Positions 57,655 to 64,000 of a DNA stretch of 64,000 nucleotides are shown here, piece by piece. The position numbers were made by a program, and so were the translations under genes. The notes below the pieces were generated by a model. The model did not search any database. It was not told the origin of the DNA and saw nothing but the letters and a program-made list of their open reading frames with translations. The DNA is from Amedibacillus dolichus DSM 3991 (GTDB lineage: Bacteria > Bacillota_I > Bacilli_A > Erysipelotrichales > Erysipelotrichaceae): contig NZ_DS483477.1 in the NCBI RefSeq assembly GCF_000154285.1, positions 310,001 to 374,000 of the forward strand. Reading direction: 5' to 3'. Position 1 is the stretch's first letter, and each line of letters begins with the position of its first letter.

Positions 57655-60275
57655 GAAAAGAACTGAATCAAAAATACGATCATGCTCTTGTGGAAAAGGA
57701 GCATTATCAAACATGGCTGGAGAAAGGCTATTTTACCGCAGGGGATAAAAGCAAGGATCCTTTCTGTGTTGTCATTCCACCACCAAATGTTACCGGAAAG
57801 CTGCATTTGGGACATGCTTGGGATACGACTCTGCAAGATATTGTAGCACGTTATAAGCGCATGCGAGGATTTGATATGCTTTGGTTGCCGGGAATGGATC
57901 ATGCCGGAATCGCTACGCAGGCAAAAGTCGATGAGCGTTTGAAAAACGAAGGCATTTCTCGTTATGATATCGGGCGTGAAAACTTTTTGAAGCGTGCATG
58001 GGAATGGAAGGAGGAATATGCTTCTACTATTCGTAAGCAATGGGCAAAAATGGGGCTATCCTTAGATTACAGCAGAGAACGTTTTACTTTAGATGAAGGC
58101 TTATCTCAAGCAGTTCGCAAGGTCTTTGTAGATTTGTATAACGAAGGCTTGATTTATCAGGGAGAACGTATCATTAACTGGGACCCGCAAGCAAAAACAG
58201 CACTTTCCAATATCGAGGTTATCCATAAGGAAGTTGAAGGAGCTATGTACTACTTCAAATATAAGATCGTGGAAAACGGAGCGGAGCTTGTAATTGCCAC
58301 AACACGTCCGGAAACGATGTTTGCGGATCAGGCAATCTTTGTTCACCCAGATGATGAACGCTATAAGGATATTGTCGGAATGCATGCAATCAATCCTGCC
58401 AATGGAGAAGAACTACCGATTATGGCAGATGATTATATTGATATGAGCTTTGGTACGGCAGTTATGAAATGTACGCCAGCACATGATCCAAACGATTTTA
58501 TGCTAGCTAAAAAATATAACCTTCCGATGCCGATTTGTATGCACCCAGATGGAACTATGAATGAAATGTGTCATAAATATGAAGGCATGGATCGTTTCGC
58601 ATGTCGTAAGGCGCTTGTAGCGGATTTTGAAAAAGCCGGTGTGGTCGATCATATCGAAACACATTTACATCAGGTAGGACATAGTGAACGTACTGGTGTC
58701 ATTGTTGAACCATATCTATCAAAGCAATGGTTTGTAAAAATGAAACCTTTGGCAGATGAGGTTTTGCAGGCACAGGGAAACGAGGAGGAACGCATTAACT
58801 TCTATCCAAAGCGTTTTGAAAAAACCTTCCAACAATGGCTTGAAAATATTGAGGATTGGTGTATTTCCCGTCAGCTGTGGTGGGGACATCGTATTCCGGC
58901 ATGGTATCATAAGGACAGCAACGAAATCTATGTAGGTATGGAGGAACCAAAGGATATTGAAAATTGGGTACAAGATGAAGATGTTTTAGATACTTGGTTC
59001 TCAAGTGCTCTATGGCCGTTTTCAACACTTGGCTGGCCAGAACAAACAGCAGACTTGGAGCGTTATTTTCCAAATGATGTACTTGTAACAGGATATGATA
59101 TTATTTTCTTCTGGGTAGCACGTATGGCATTCCAAACACGTTACTGTATGAAGTCTCGTCCGTTTAAAGATGTCTTGATTCATGGCTTAGTGCGTGATAG
59201 TCAAGGACGAAAGATGAGCAAGTCCTTAGGAAATGGAGTAGACCCGATGGACGTTATTGCGAAATCAGGAGTGGATTCTTTACGCTTCTTTTTAACAACC
59301 AATTCCACACCGGGACAGGATCTTCGTTATAGTGAGGAAAAGGTAGAGGCAAGTGCTAACTTTATCAATAAGATATGGAATGCCGCACGCTTTGTGTTGA
59401 TGCATACCAAGGAAGATATGTGCATGAGTGATGTAGACTTAACACATGCTTCAATGATTGATAAATGGATCTTACGTCGTTTTAATGAAGTATTGGAAAA
59501 TGTAACGGCAAATATGGAAAAATATGAATATGCCCTTGTCGGAAACGAACTATACAGCTTTGTATGGGACGATTTTTGCAGCTGGTATATCGAACTTTCA
59601 AAGGCCGGTTTGTTTAGTGATGATGAAACTACACGTCATGCCAGTGTTTCTACCTTAGTAACGGTATTAAGTGGTATTCTACGTATGCTGCACCCATTCA
59701 TGCCGTTTGTTACAGAGGAGATTTATTTGGCGATTCCACATGATTATGAAAGCATCAATTTAGAGGTATGGCCTAGTAAGGTTGAAGTAGCGATGAGTGA
59801 TGCGGAAATGACTTCCATTCGTCAGCTGCTTACCATGATTGAAGCTGTACGTGGTATTAAGGCAGATTATCAGTTGAAGCCTTCCTTTGAAATTGATGTT
59901 ATCATTAAAGATGATAAAGGAAAGATCGTTGAAGGAAATGTAGCTATTCAAGCCATTTTAGCAAAAATGTGTCATGCGACATGGGTAAGTATGGACAGCG
60001 ATGAAGAAATGCTGACACGTACGATTTTAAACGGAACACTTAGTGTGCCGCTAGCGTCTATTGTTAATGTAGAGGAAGAAATCGAAAAACTTACGAAGGA
60101 ATTGGAACGCTTACGAAAAGAAATCGCACGTGGAGAAGGTATGTTGAGCAATGAGAAATTCGTTGCCAAAGCTCCACAGGCAAAGGTAGCTGCCGAAAAA
60201 GAGAAGCTGGAGGCATATAAAGCACAATATGCATTGAGCGAAAAGCAGCTAGAAGCATATAAAAACAAGAAATAG
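57651..60275 (+). CDS. valS: Valyl-tRNA synthetase
   Basis: An 874-residue class I synthetase that charges tRNA-Val. The HIGH motif is PPPNVTGKLHLGHAW (about 42-56), the KMSKS motif is GRKMSKSLGN (about 519-528), with a CP1 editing domain between (about 200-390; TTRPETMFADQA). The C-terminal coiled coil (about 800-874, EEEIEKLTKELERLRKEI) contacts the tRNA corner. All blocks are present and length is normal. It lies in a T-box-controlled operon behind a GNAT gene. A strong terminator follows. Confidence 0.97.
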   Translation: MRKELNQKYDHALVEKEHYQTWLEKGYFTAGDKSKDPFCVVIPPPNVTGKLHLGHAWDTTLQDIVARYKRMRGFDMLWLPGMDHAGIATQAKVDERLKNEGISRYDIGRENFLKRAWEWKEEYASTIRKQWAKMGLSLDYSRERFTLDEGLSQAVRKVFVDLYNEGLIYQGERIINWDPQAKTALSNIEVIHKEVEGAMYYFKYKIVENGAELVIATTRPETMFADQAIFVHPDDERYKDIVGMHAINPANGEELPIMADDYIDMSFGTAVMKCTPAHDPNDFMLAKKYNLPMPICMHPDGTMNEMCHKYEGMDRFACRKALVADFEKAGVVDHIETHLHQVGHSERTGVIVEPYLSKQWFVKMKPLADEVLQAQGNEEERINFYPKRFEKTFQQWLENIEDWCISRQLWWGHRIPAWYHKDSNEIYVGMEEPKDIENWVQDEDVLDTWFSSALWPFSTLGWPEQTADLERYFPNDVLVTGYDIIFFWVARMAFQTRYCMKSRPFKDVLIHGLVRDSQGRKMSKSLGNGVDPMDVIAKSGVDSLRFFLTTNSTPGQDLRYSEEKVEASANFINKIWNAARFVLMHTKEDMCMSDVDLTHASMIDKWILRRFNEVLENVTANMEKYEYALVGNELYSFVWDDFCSWYIELSKAGLFSDDETTRHASVSTLVTVLSGILRMLHPFMPFVTEEIYLAIPHDYESINLEVWPSKVEVAMSDAEMTSIRQLLTMIEAVRGIKADYQLKPSFEIDVIIKDDKGKIVEGNVAIQAILAKMCHATWVSMDSDEEMLTRTILNGTLSVPLASIVNVEEEIEKLTKELERLRKEIARGEGMLSNEKFVAKAPQAKVAAEKEKLEAYKAQYALSEKQLEAYKNKK

Positions 60276-60313
60276 TAGGGATTGTTAAAAAACTATAGTT
60301 AGCATTCTTTGTT

Positions 60314-60348
60314 AGCCACCACGTTATTATAACGCTGGTGGCTTTTTT
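60314..60348 (+). terminator. Terminator of the valS operon
   Basis: AGCCACCA plus GTTA pairs with TAAC plus TGGTGGCT (one bulge), followed by T. Confidence 0.9.
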
Positions 60349-60356
60349 ATGTGCTT

Positions 60357-60680
60357 AAAATAAGCAAAGGCTGATCTTTTGAAGTGAACTCAAGATTCTT
60401 TATGAAATTTGATAGGTTATCTGCTTATAGTGTTGTCTGTTTTTTTAGTGGTTGATAGTACAATCTATAGTGTTAAAAATGTATTTCGCTTATATTGTAA
60501 ATACCAATTTGCTATGATATAGTTAAAATAGAAGGGAAGGATTAGAATAAAGGCAGGTGAAAAATGTTTTATAATTTTTAACTAACAGGGATTGGTTTTA
60601 GCTTTTTGTAATAAGCCTAGTCAATATTGTATGCAAATGAATAACGGTATCATAATTTATGAACATAAGAGGAGAAAGAC
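60357..60680. other. Intergenic stretch without a recognised gene
   Basis: About 320 bases, A/T-rich. The ninemer TATAGTGTT occurs twice (near 60425 and 60467). A GCAGGTG ribosome-like site precedes only a five-codon frame near 60564. I see no RNA motif I can name. Confidence 0.4.
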
Positions 60681-60830
60681 ATGACATTTTCACATATTTT
60701 TTTGTTTTTTATAGCACTTATCGTTAGATATAGTCCTGTTTTAATTGCTTTATATTTTATATGGTCCAACCTGAGTAAGCGAATAAAGGTATTAGAAGAA
60801 GAAAATGCGTGGTTGAAGAAAAAAAGGTAG
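60681..60830 (+). CDS. Small membrane protein with coiled-coil tail, 49 residues
   Basis: A short gene with an excellent ribosome site (AAGAGGAGAAAGAC) before the ATG. The product has one hydrophobic helix (HIFLFFIALIVRYSPVLIAL, about 5-24) followed by a charged heptad-like segment (LSKRIKVLEEENAWLKKKR). This single-helix plus coiled-coil shape suggests a membrane micro-protein that binds a partner. No family is recognised. It sits alone between valS and apbE; too short for most gene callers. Confidence 0.6.
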   Translation: MTFSHIFLFFIALIVRYSPVLIALYFIWSNLSKRIKVLEEENAWLKKKR

Positions 60831-60923
60831 TTATCAATAGGTAATAGGAAGCTGTAAGTATCATTACAATAGAGAAGAATAGGGATAAAGTTATCTTTAA
60901 GCTTTAGAAAATGAGAGAATAAA

Positions 60924-60970
60924 AAAAGTGAAGGTAAAACAGTATAAGCTACTGTTGCCTTCACTTTTCT
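60924..60970. terminator. Bidirectional terminator before apbE
   Basis: AAAAGTGAAGG, AACAGTA pairs with TACTGTT, CCTTCACTTTT, a long stem with one mismatch. T-runs flank it on both strands. Confidence 0.85.
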
Positions 60971-60996
60971 AATCTAAGTGAGTATTTATTTTTGCA

Positions 60997-62094
60997 TCAT
61001 TTAACAATGCGATCTTTTAATCCATCACTAACTACGACATCATAGCCCATAATAGACATTGCTTCTACATTTTCATCTTTTGGTTGTGTTTTATCGTAAA
61101 CCCAAAGTGCATCAGCTTGAATGCCTTGTTCCTTTAAGGTATTCAATAATGTGATTCCGTCTTGATAAGACATCGTAAATAAGGTAGTAGACAGCATATC
61201 GGCAATACCGGAATCCTTTGTAATTACTGTAACGGCACGTGCGTAGCGAGCAGGCATTAGGGTAATTGGATCAATGATATGATGCATCAGCTGATCGTTA
61301 TACATGTAATAGCGTTGATAATCGCCGCTTGTAACGATAGACATGGAATCATCAATTTTAATAGAAAGCAGGGAATCGGTTGAGAAGCTTTCAAGGTTAG
61401 GAATCTGGATACCAACCTGCCAAGTTTCTTCCTCTGGCTTAGAGCCGATCATACGCACATTGCCGCCAGCATTGATAATCGCATGCTCCAACCCTTTATC
61501 TTCAAGCTTTTGAGCGATTTTTTCAACAGCAAAGCCTTTTGCACTAGCACCGACATCAAGGGATACAGCTTTGTCATCTATATATACGGTACTGTCTTCC
61601 TTATTGATAGTAACATGCTGCCAGCCGGTATGCTTCTTTGCTTCCTCTAAAGATGAAGCAGAAGGTATCGTAGGATTTGGATTGTTGTTAGCGGCTTCTC
61701 TAGTTTCATGCCATAATTCAAGAACAGACCCCATGGTAATATCAAATTGATGGTTGCTGAGGGTATTGTATGTTTGACACTGTTCCAGTAGCTCGATAAT
61801 TTCTTTATCAACCTTTACAGGCTTGATACCTGCATTGTCATTGATGGTTTTGATATTGTTGATTCCTTTATGAGTATCATATTTATCAAATAATACATCA
61901 TAGCGTTTAAATTCTTTTTTAAGAAAGCTGCTATATTCTTCAAATTGGGCTTCGTTTTTTGTGTATGCTACAAAGCTGACAATGGTATCAAAGCCGGTAT
62001 CGGTTGCCGTCATACTGTATTTTTCTAAGCTAGTCGAGCAAGCACTTACAATAAGTAAGAGAGCACTTGTAAAGAGTAATTTTAATTTTTTCAT
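60997..62094 (-). CDS. apbE: FAD:protein FMN transferase, lipoprotein type
   Basis: A 365-residue lipoprotein (lipobox IVSAC, Cys19) that transfers FMN from FAD to a Thr/Ser of extracytoplasmic FMN_bind proteins. Family features: MTATDTGFDTIVSFV near the N-terminus, FDITMGSVLELW (about 115-126), SLDVGASAKGFAVEKI (about 178-193), HAIINAGGNVRMIG (about 203-216) and the Mg2+-binding TSGDYQRYYMYND ... HHIIDPITLMPA. All key blocks are intact. It is monocistronic in this window. The likely acceptors are the two lipoproteins at 14439 and 14941. Confidence 0.94.
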   Translation of the reverse strand: MKKLKLLFTSALLLIVSACSTSLEKYSMTATDTGFDTIVSFVAYTKNEAQFEEYSSFLKKEFKRYDVLFDKYDTHKGINNIKTINDNAGIKPVKVDKEIIELLEQCQTYNTLSNHQFDITMGSVLELWHETREAANNNPNPTIPSASSLEEAKKHTGWQHVTINKEDSTVYIDDKAVSLDVGASAKGFAVEKIAQKLEDKGLEHAIINAGGNVRMIGSKPEEETWQVGIQIPNLESFSTDSLLSIKIDDSMSIVTSGDYQRYYMYNDQLMHHIIDPITLMPARYARAVTVITKDSGIADMLSTTLFTMSYQDGITLLNTLKEQGIQADALWVYDKTQPKDENVEAMSIMGYDVVVSDGLKDRIVK

Positions 62095-62364
62095 TTCATC
62101 ACCAAACTGTATTATATCATGCCTGCTTTAAAAAGAAACAAGAAATGATAGGAATATTTTTAGAAAAATAGAAACTAATACTTGTTAAGTGAACATGATT
62201 TTGTCCTAAAAGAAGTTAAACATTAGCACCAATCTTTTACCGATGCTTTTGTTTTGTTAGATATTTTTCTATAGCTATCGAAGATGAGGCTATAAAATGC
62301 TCCAATTCTCTAGTATTTAAAGATCTTTTAGAGGTTTAGATAATTCGTTTATCCTTCAAGTAGT

Positions 62365-62712
62365 TATCGTAATTGTTGCTCACTGATTTTTCTTATTTCG
62401 CTTTCGTTTCTTGACCATTGATACTTTCCGTTTTCCAATCTCTTATATAATAGTGTAAAATTATCTTCTTTCCAATATAGGACTTTGAGATGATCATTTT
62501 TTTCCACAAAACAGAAATAAAGCTTCAGACATAGAATCTAGTTTAAAGTACTGTTGTACAATGGAGGCAAAGACTTCTATGGATTTTTTCATATCTGTGA
62601 ATCCAACCGCTAGATAAACATCAATGTTTCTTTCAAATTCATTAAGAATCATAAGCTGTTCAATATGGTTGTAAGCATTTCTTTTGGTACGAAATTTGAT
62701 AATTCTATTCAT
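62365..62712 (-). pseudogene. IS66-family TnpB (Orf2), frameshifted
   Basis: The frame from 62712 gives IDVYLAVGFTDMKKSIEVFA, typical of IS66 Orf2, and stops after FLFCGKK in an A7 run (about 62500). In the next frame the protein continues NDHLKVLYWKEDNFTLLYKR then LENGKYQW, down to about 62370. One base removed from the A7 run restores a full-length TnpB. It is therefore a decayed gene. tnpC is not present downstream. Confidence 0.82.
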
Positions 62713-62964
62713 ACATCATTCTTTACTAAAACAGCGACAGTGAAATAATATGCTTCTTTTGTGAATACAGAATCGTTGTTTTCTACTATTAGAGGCGCGA
62801 AGGAAATATCTTCGTCTTGAGATATCGTTTCACAAAGTTCATTTCTAATTCTTTTGACACTATTTCTTTACAGGTACTCCACTCAACCTACATTGTTGGA
62901 TTCTTTCTATCCATTCCTGTTTCCTGACATGCATACTAGGTTCATTTATATTTATGGTTTTCAC
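62713..62964 (-). pseudogene. IS66-family TnpA (Orf1) remnant
   Basis: The start region translates as KTININEPSMHVRKQEWIER and IQQCRLSGVPVKK, typical of IS66 Orf1, then a stop. Further pieces in other frames (LCETISQDEDISFAPLIVEN) fit its C-terminal part. At least two frameshifts are needed, so the gene is dead. Confidence 0.65.
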
Positions 62965-63419
62965 ACTCCTTAGATACTTAAGTTAGAGTATTTTAACTTT
63001 AATCTAAGTATGTATTTTTTGTATGGATTGTTCAATCCACTTTTCATTTGATGCTTACTTTTATTATAAAACGAATTTTAATAAAGTGCAGATTTCAAAA
63101 AGTATCTTGTATAAGGGTTAAACTTAAAACATTAAAAAAATAAAAAAGTGTTTTTGGGAGAATATCCATAAAACACTTAGTTTATCTATTTTTACATAGC
63201 TTTGAATATTTGAGCTGCTTTACATAGTATAACTTTTCAAGAAAAGAAATTTAATTCCTATATTTGTATGTATACCGGGAGTTTAACAGCATATAATTAA
63301 CACAAAGTATAGAAAAGCCTTTTATATAATGTTTTTTTGTGCTTTTTTTGTCAATTTTCCTGTTTATAACTATCGTAATATATCGTAATATGTAATATAA
63401 TATATACAGGTGATGATAT
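62965..63419. other. A/T-rich intergenic stretch upstream of the IS1634-type transposase
   Basis: No gene seen. It holds a hairpin (AAGTGTTTT at 63147-63155 with AAAACACTT at 63170-63178) that could terminate or mark an element end. TATCGTAATA is repeated in tandem near 63372-63391, followed by an A/T-rich run that may be the transposase promoter. Confidence 0.45.
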
Positions 63420-64000
63420 ATGCGTGTTACAACTAGCAAATCAAAGAATTCTGAATCTTTTTACATCAATTATGCATACATAGGAAAAAATGGAAAAAAT
63501 ACCTCAAAAGTTTTTAAAAAACTTGGTACACTCAAGGAACTTTCTGAAAAATTAAACACAGATCGAGATGGTGTTATGGCTTGGGCAAAAGAACAAGCTA
63601 GGATTGAAACTGAAAAGCACAAATTAGAAAGTGAGAATGTATCCGTTGATTTTCATCCGAATCGTTTAATCAATTCTAATGAGCAAAGATCATTTAATTG
63701 CGGATATTTATTTCTACAATCTATTTGTAAGAGTCTTCGTTTCGATAATATTTGTCGAAATATAAAAACAAGACATAATTATGAATATAATCTTCAATCC
63801 ATTCTTCAAGATTTAATTTACGCTCGAATTTTGTCCCCTTCTAGTAAGAAATCCTCTTTTGAATTTGCGGAAAATTTATTAGAACAACCAAAATATGAGC
63901 TTCACGATGTTTATAGAGCGTTAAGCACATTATCTGTTGAATCTGACTTTATCCAAGCTGAACTATATAAAAATAGTCACTTCATTCATAATCGTAATAC
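63420..64000 (+). mobile_element. IS1634-family transposase, 5' part (3' end outside window)
   Basis: An open frame from ATG 63420 (AGGTGATG ribosome site) to the window edge, 193 residues visible. The start MRVTTSKSKNSESFYINYAY is the typical N-terminus of IS1634-type (DDE) transposases, with KNTSKVFKKLGTLKEL following, and later a helical region (NLQSILQDLIYARILSPSSKKSSFEFAENLLEQPKYELHDVYRALS cut into two parts). The catalytic DDE residues lie beyond the window. The frame is intact as far as visible, so the element may be complete. Confidence 0.78.

Noticed and set aside
57448-58040. Long minus-strand frames over the GNAT and valS genes.
   Set aside because: Shadows of strongly conserved plus-strand genes without ribosome sites.
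62494-62712. A 72-residue intact gene for an IS66 protein.
   Set aside because: The frame stops early in an A7 run while the following frame continues the TnpB sequence, so it is a frameshifted pseudogene, not a short gene.
63251-63439. A 62-residue minus-strand open frame.
   Set aside because: Very A/T-rich, no ribosome site, and overlaps the promoter region of the transposase.
1-64000. CRISPR array or prophage.
   Set aside because: No regularly spaced repeats of 20 or more bases, no cas genes and no phage structural genes were seen on reading through.

Overview
The window looks like a chromosomal segment of a low-GC Bacillota, most likely of the Erysipelotrichales type. This is an inference from gene content and gene order: strong Shine-Dalgarno sites, T-boxes, a pfl-linked ZTP riboswitch, a BglG/LicT antitermination system, CCA-encoding tRNA genes, and a tig-lon-ysxC-spoVID-like-valS order matching the Bacillus arrangement with the clpX/lonB and hem genes missing. 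Most genes are ordinary housekeeping or metabolic genes. Accessory material sits at about 28-48 kb and at the right-hand end.

Layout. 0-9 kb: end of pncB, a membrane protein, an alpha/beta hydrolase, a degenerate amidohydrolase-like protein, a Met T-box with metNIQ, a Sir2 deacetylase and Tag glycosylase. 9-16 kb: an ECF S component divergent from a MocR-type regulator, a MATE exporter, glpK, two tandem FMN-binding lipoproteins and a LicA-like kinase. 16-25 kb: rdgB, trmL, a CNNM/HlyC protein, RidA with a Cys-rich tail, a ComK-like factor, rmuC, an asparagine synthetase-like protein without its glutaminase cysteine, and a YitT protein. 25-28 kb: ZTP riboswitch, a second promoter, pflB and pflA. 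28-32 kb: a dockerin-tailed glucosaminidase, a membrane-anchored beta-sandwich protein and a Zn-dependent phospholipase C-like protein. 32-37.5 kb: an alpha-glucoside PTS operon (licT, EIICB, GH4 glycosidase, EIIA) with two RAT/terminator antitermination sites. 37.5-49 kb: an M15/PG-binding protein, tRNA-Gly, an IS3 remnant, SRAP/YedK, an orphan ABC permease, HAD hydrolase, lipoprotein, ankyrin protein, WYL regulator, DUF2779 protein, a SpoIID/PG-binding protein, a second Zn-PLC paralog and an M19 dipeptidase. 49-60 kb: hpf, tRNA-Arg, DUF3196, tig, CIRCE-controlled lon, ysxC, a ThyX-like protein, a SPOCS/LysM protein and a Val T-box driving a GNAT gene and valS. 60-64 kb: a micro-protein, lipoprotein ApbE, a decayed IS66 element and the 5' part of an IS1634-type transposase.

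Genes that work together. MetNIQ imports methionine under tRNA-Met control. PflB and its activase PflA form the anaerobic pyruvate-formate system, read both through a ZTP riboswitch and from a riboswitch-independent promoter. The licT operon takes up an alpha-glucoside as a 6-phosphate, which the GH4 enzyme would cleave. ApbE could flavinylate the two FMN-binding lipoproteins encoded 46 kb away. The dockerin enzyme and the following membrane-anchored protein look like a small cell-surface docking pair.

The observations most worth a second look are: the dockerin/anchor pair with its structured leader; the MocR regulator that has lost its PLP lysine; the FMN lipoproteins with GCT in place of GAT; the second promoter behind the ZTP riboswitch; the asparagine synthetase-like protein lacking Cys; the poly-A frameshift at the EIIA start; and a candidate ATC start codon. 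No CRISPR array, prophage, replication origin or rRNA was seen.
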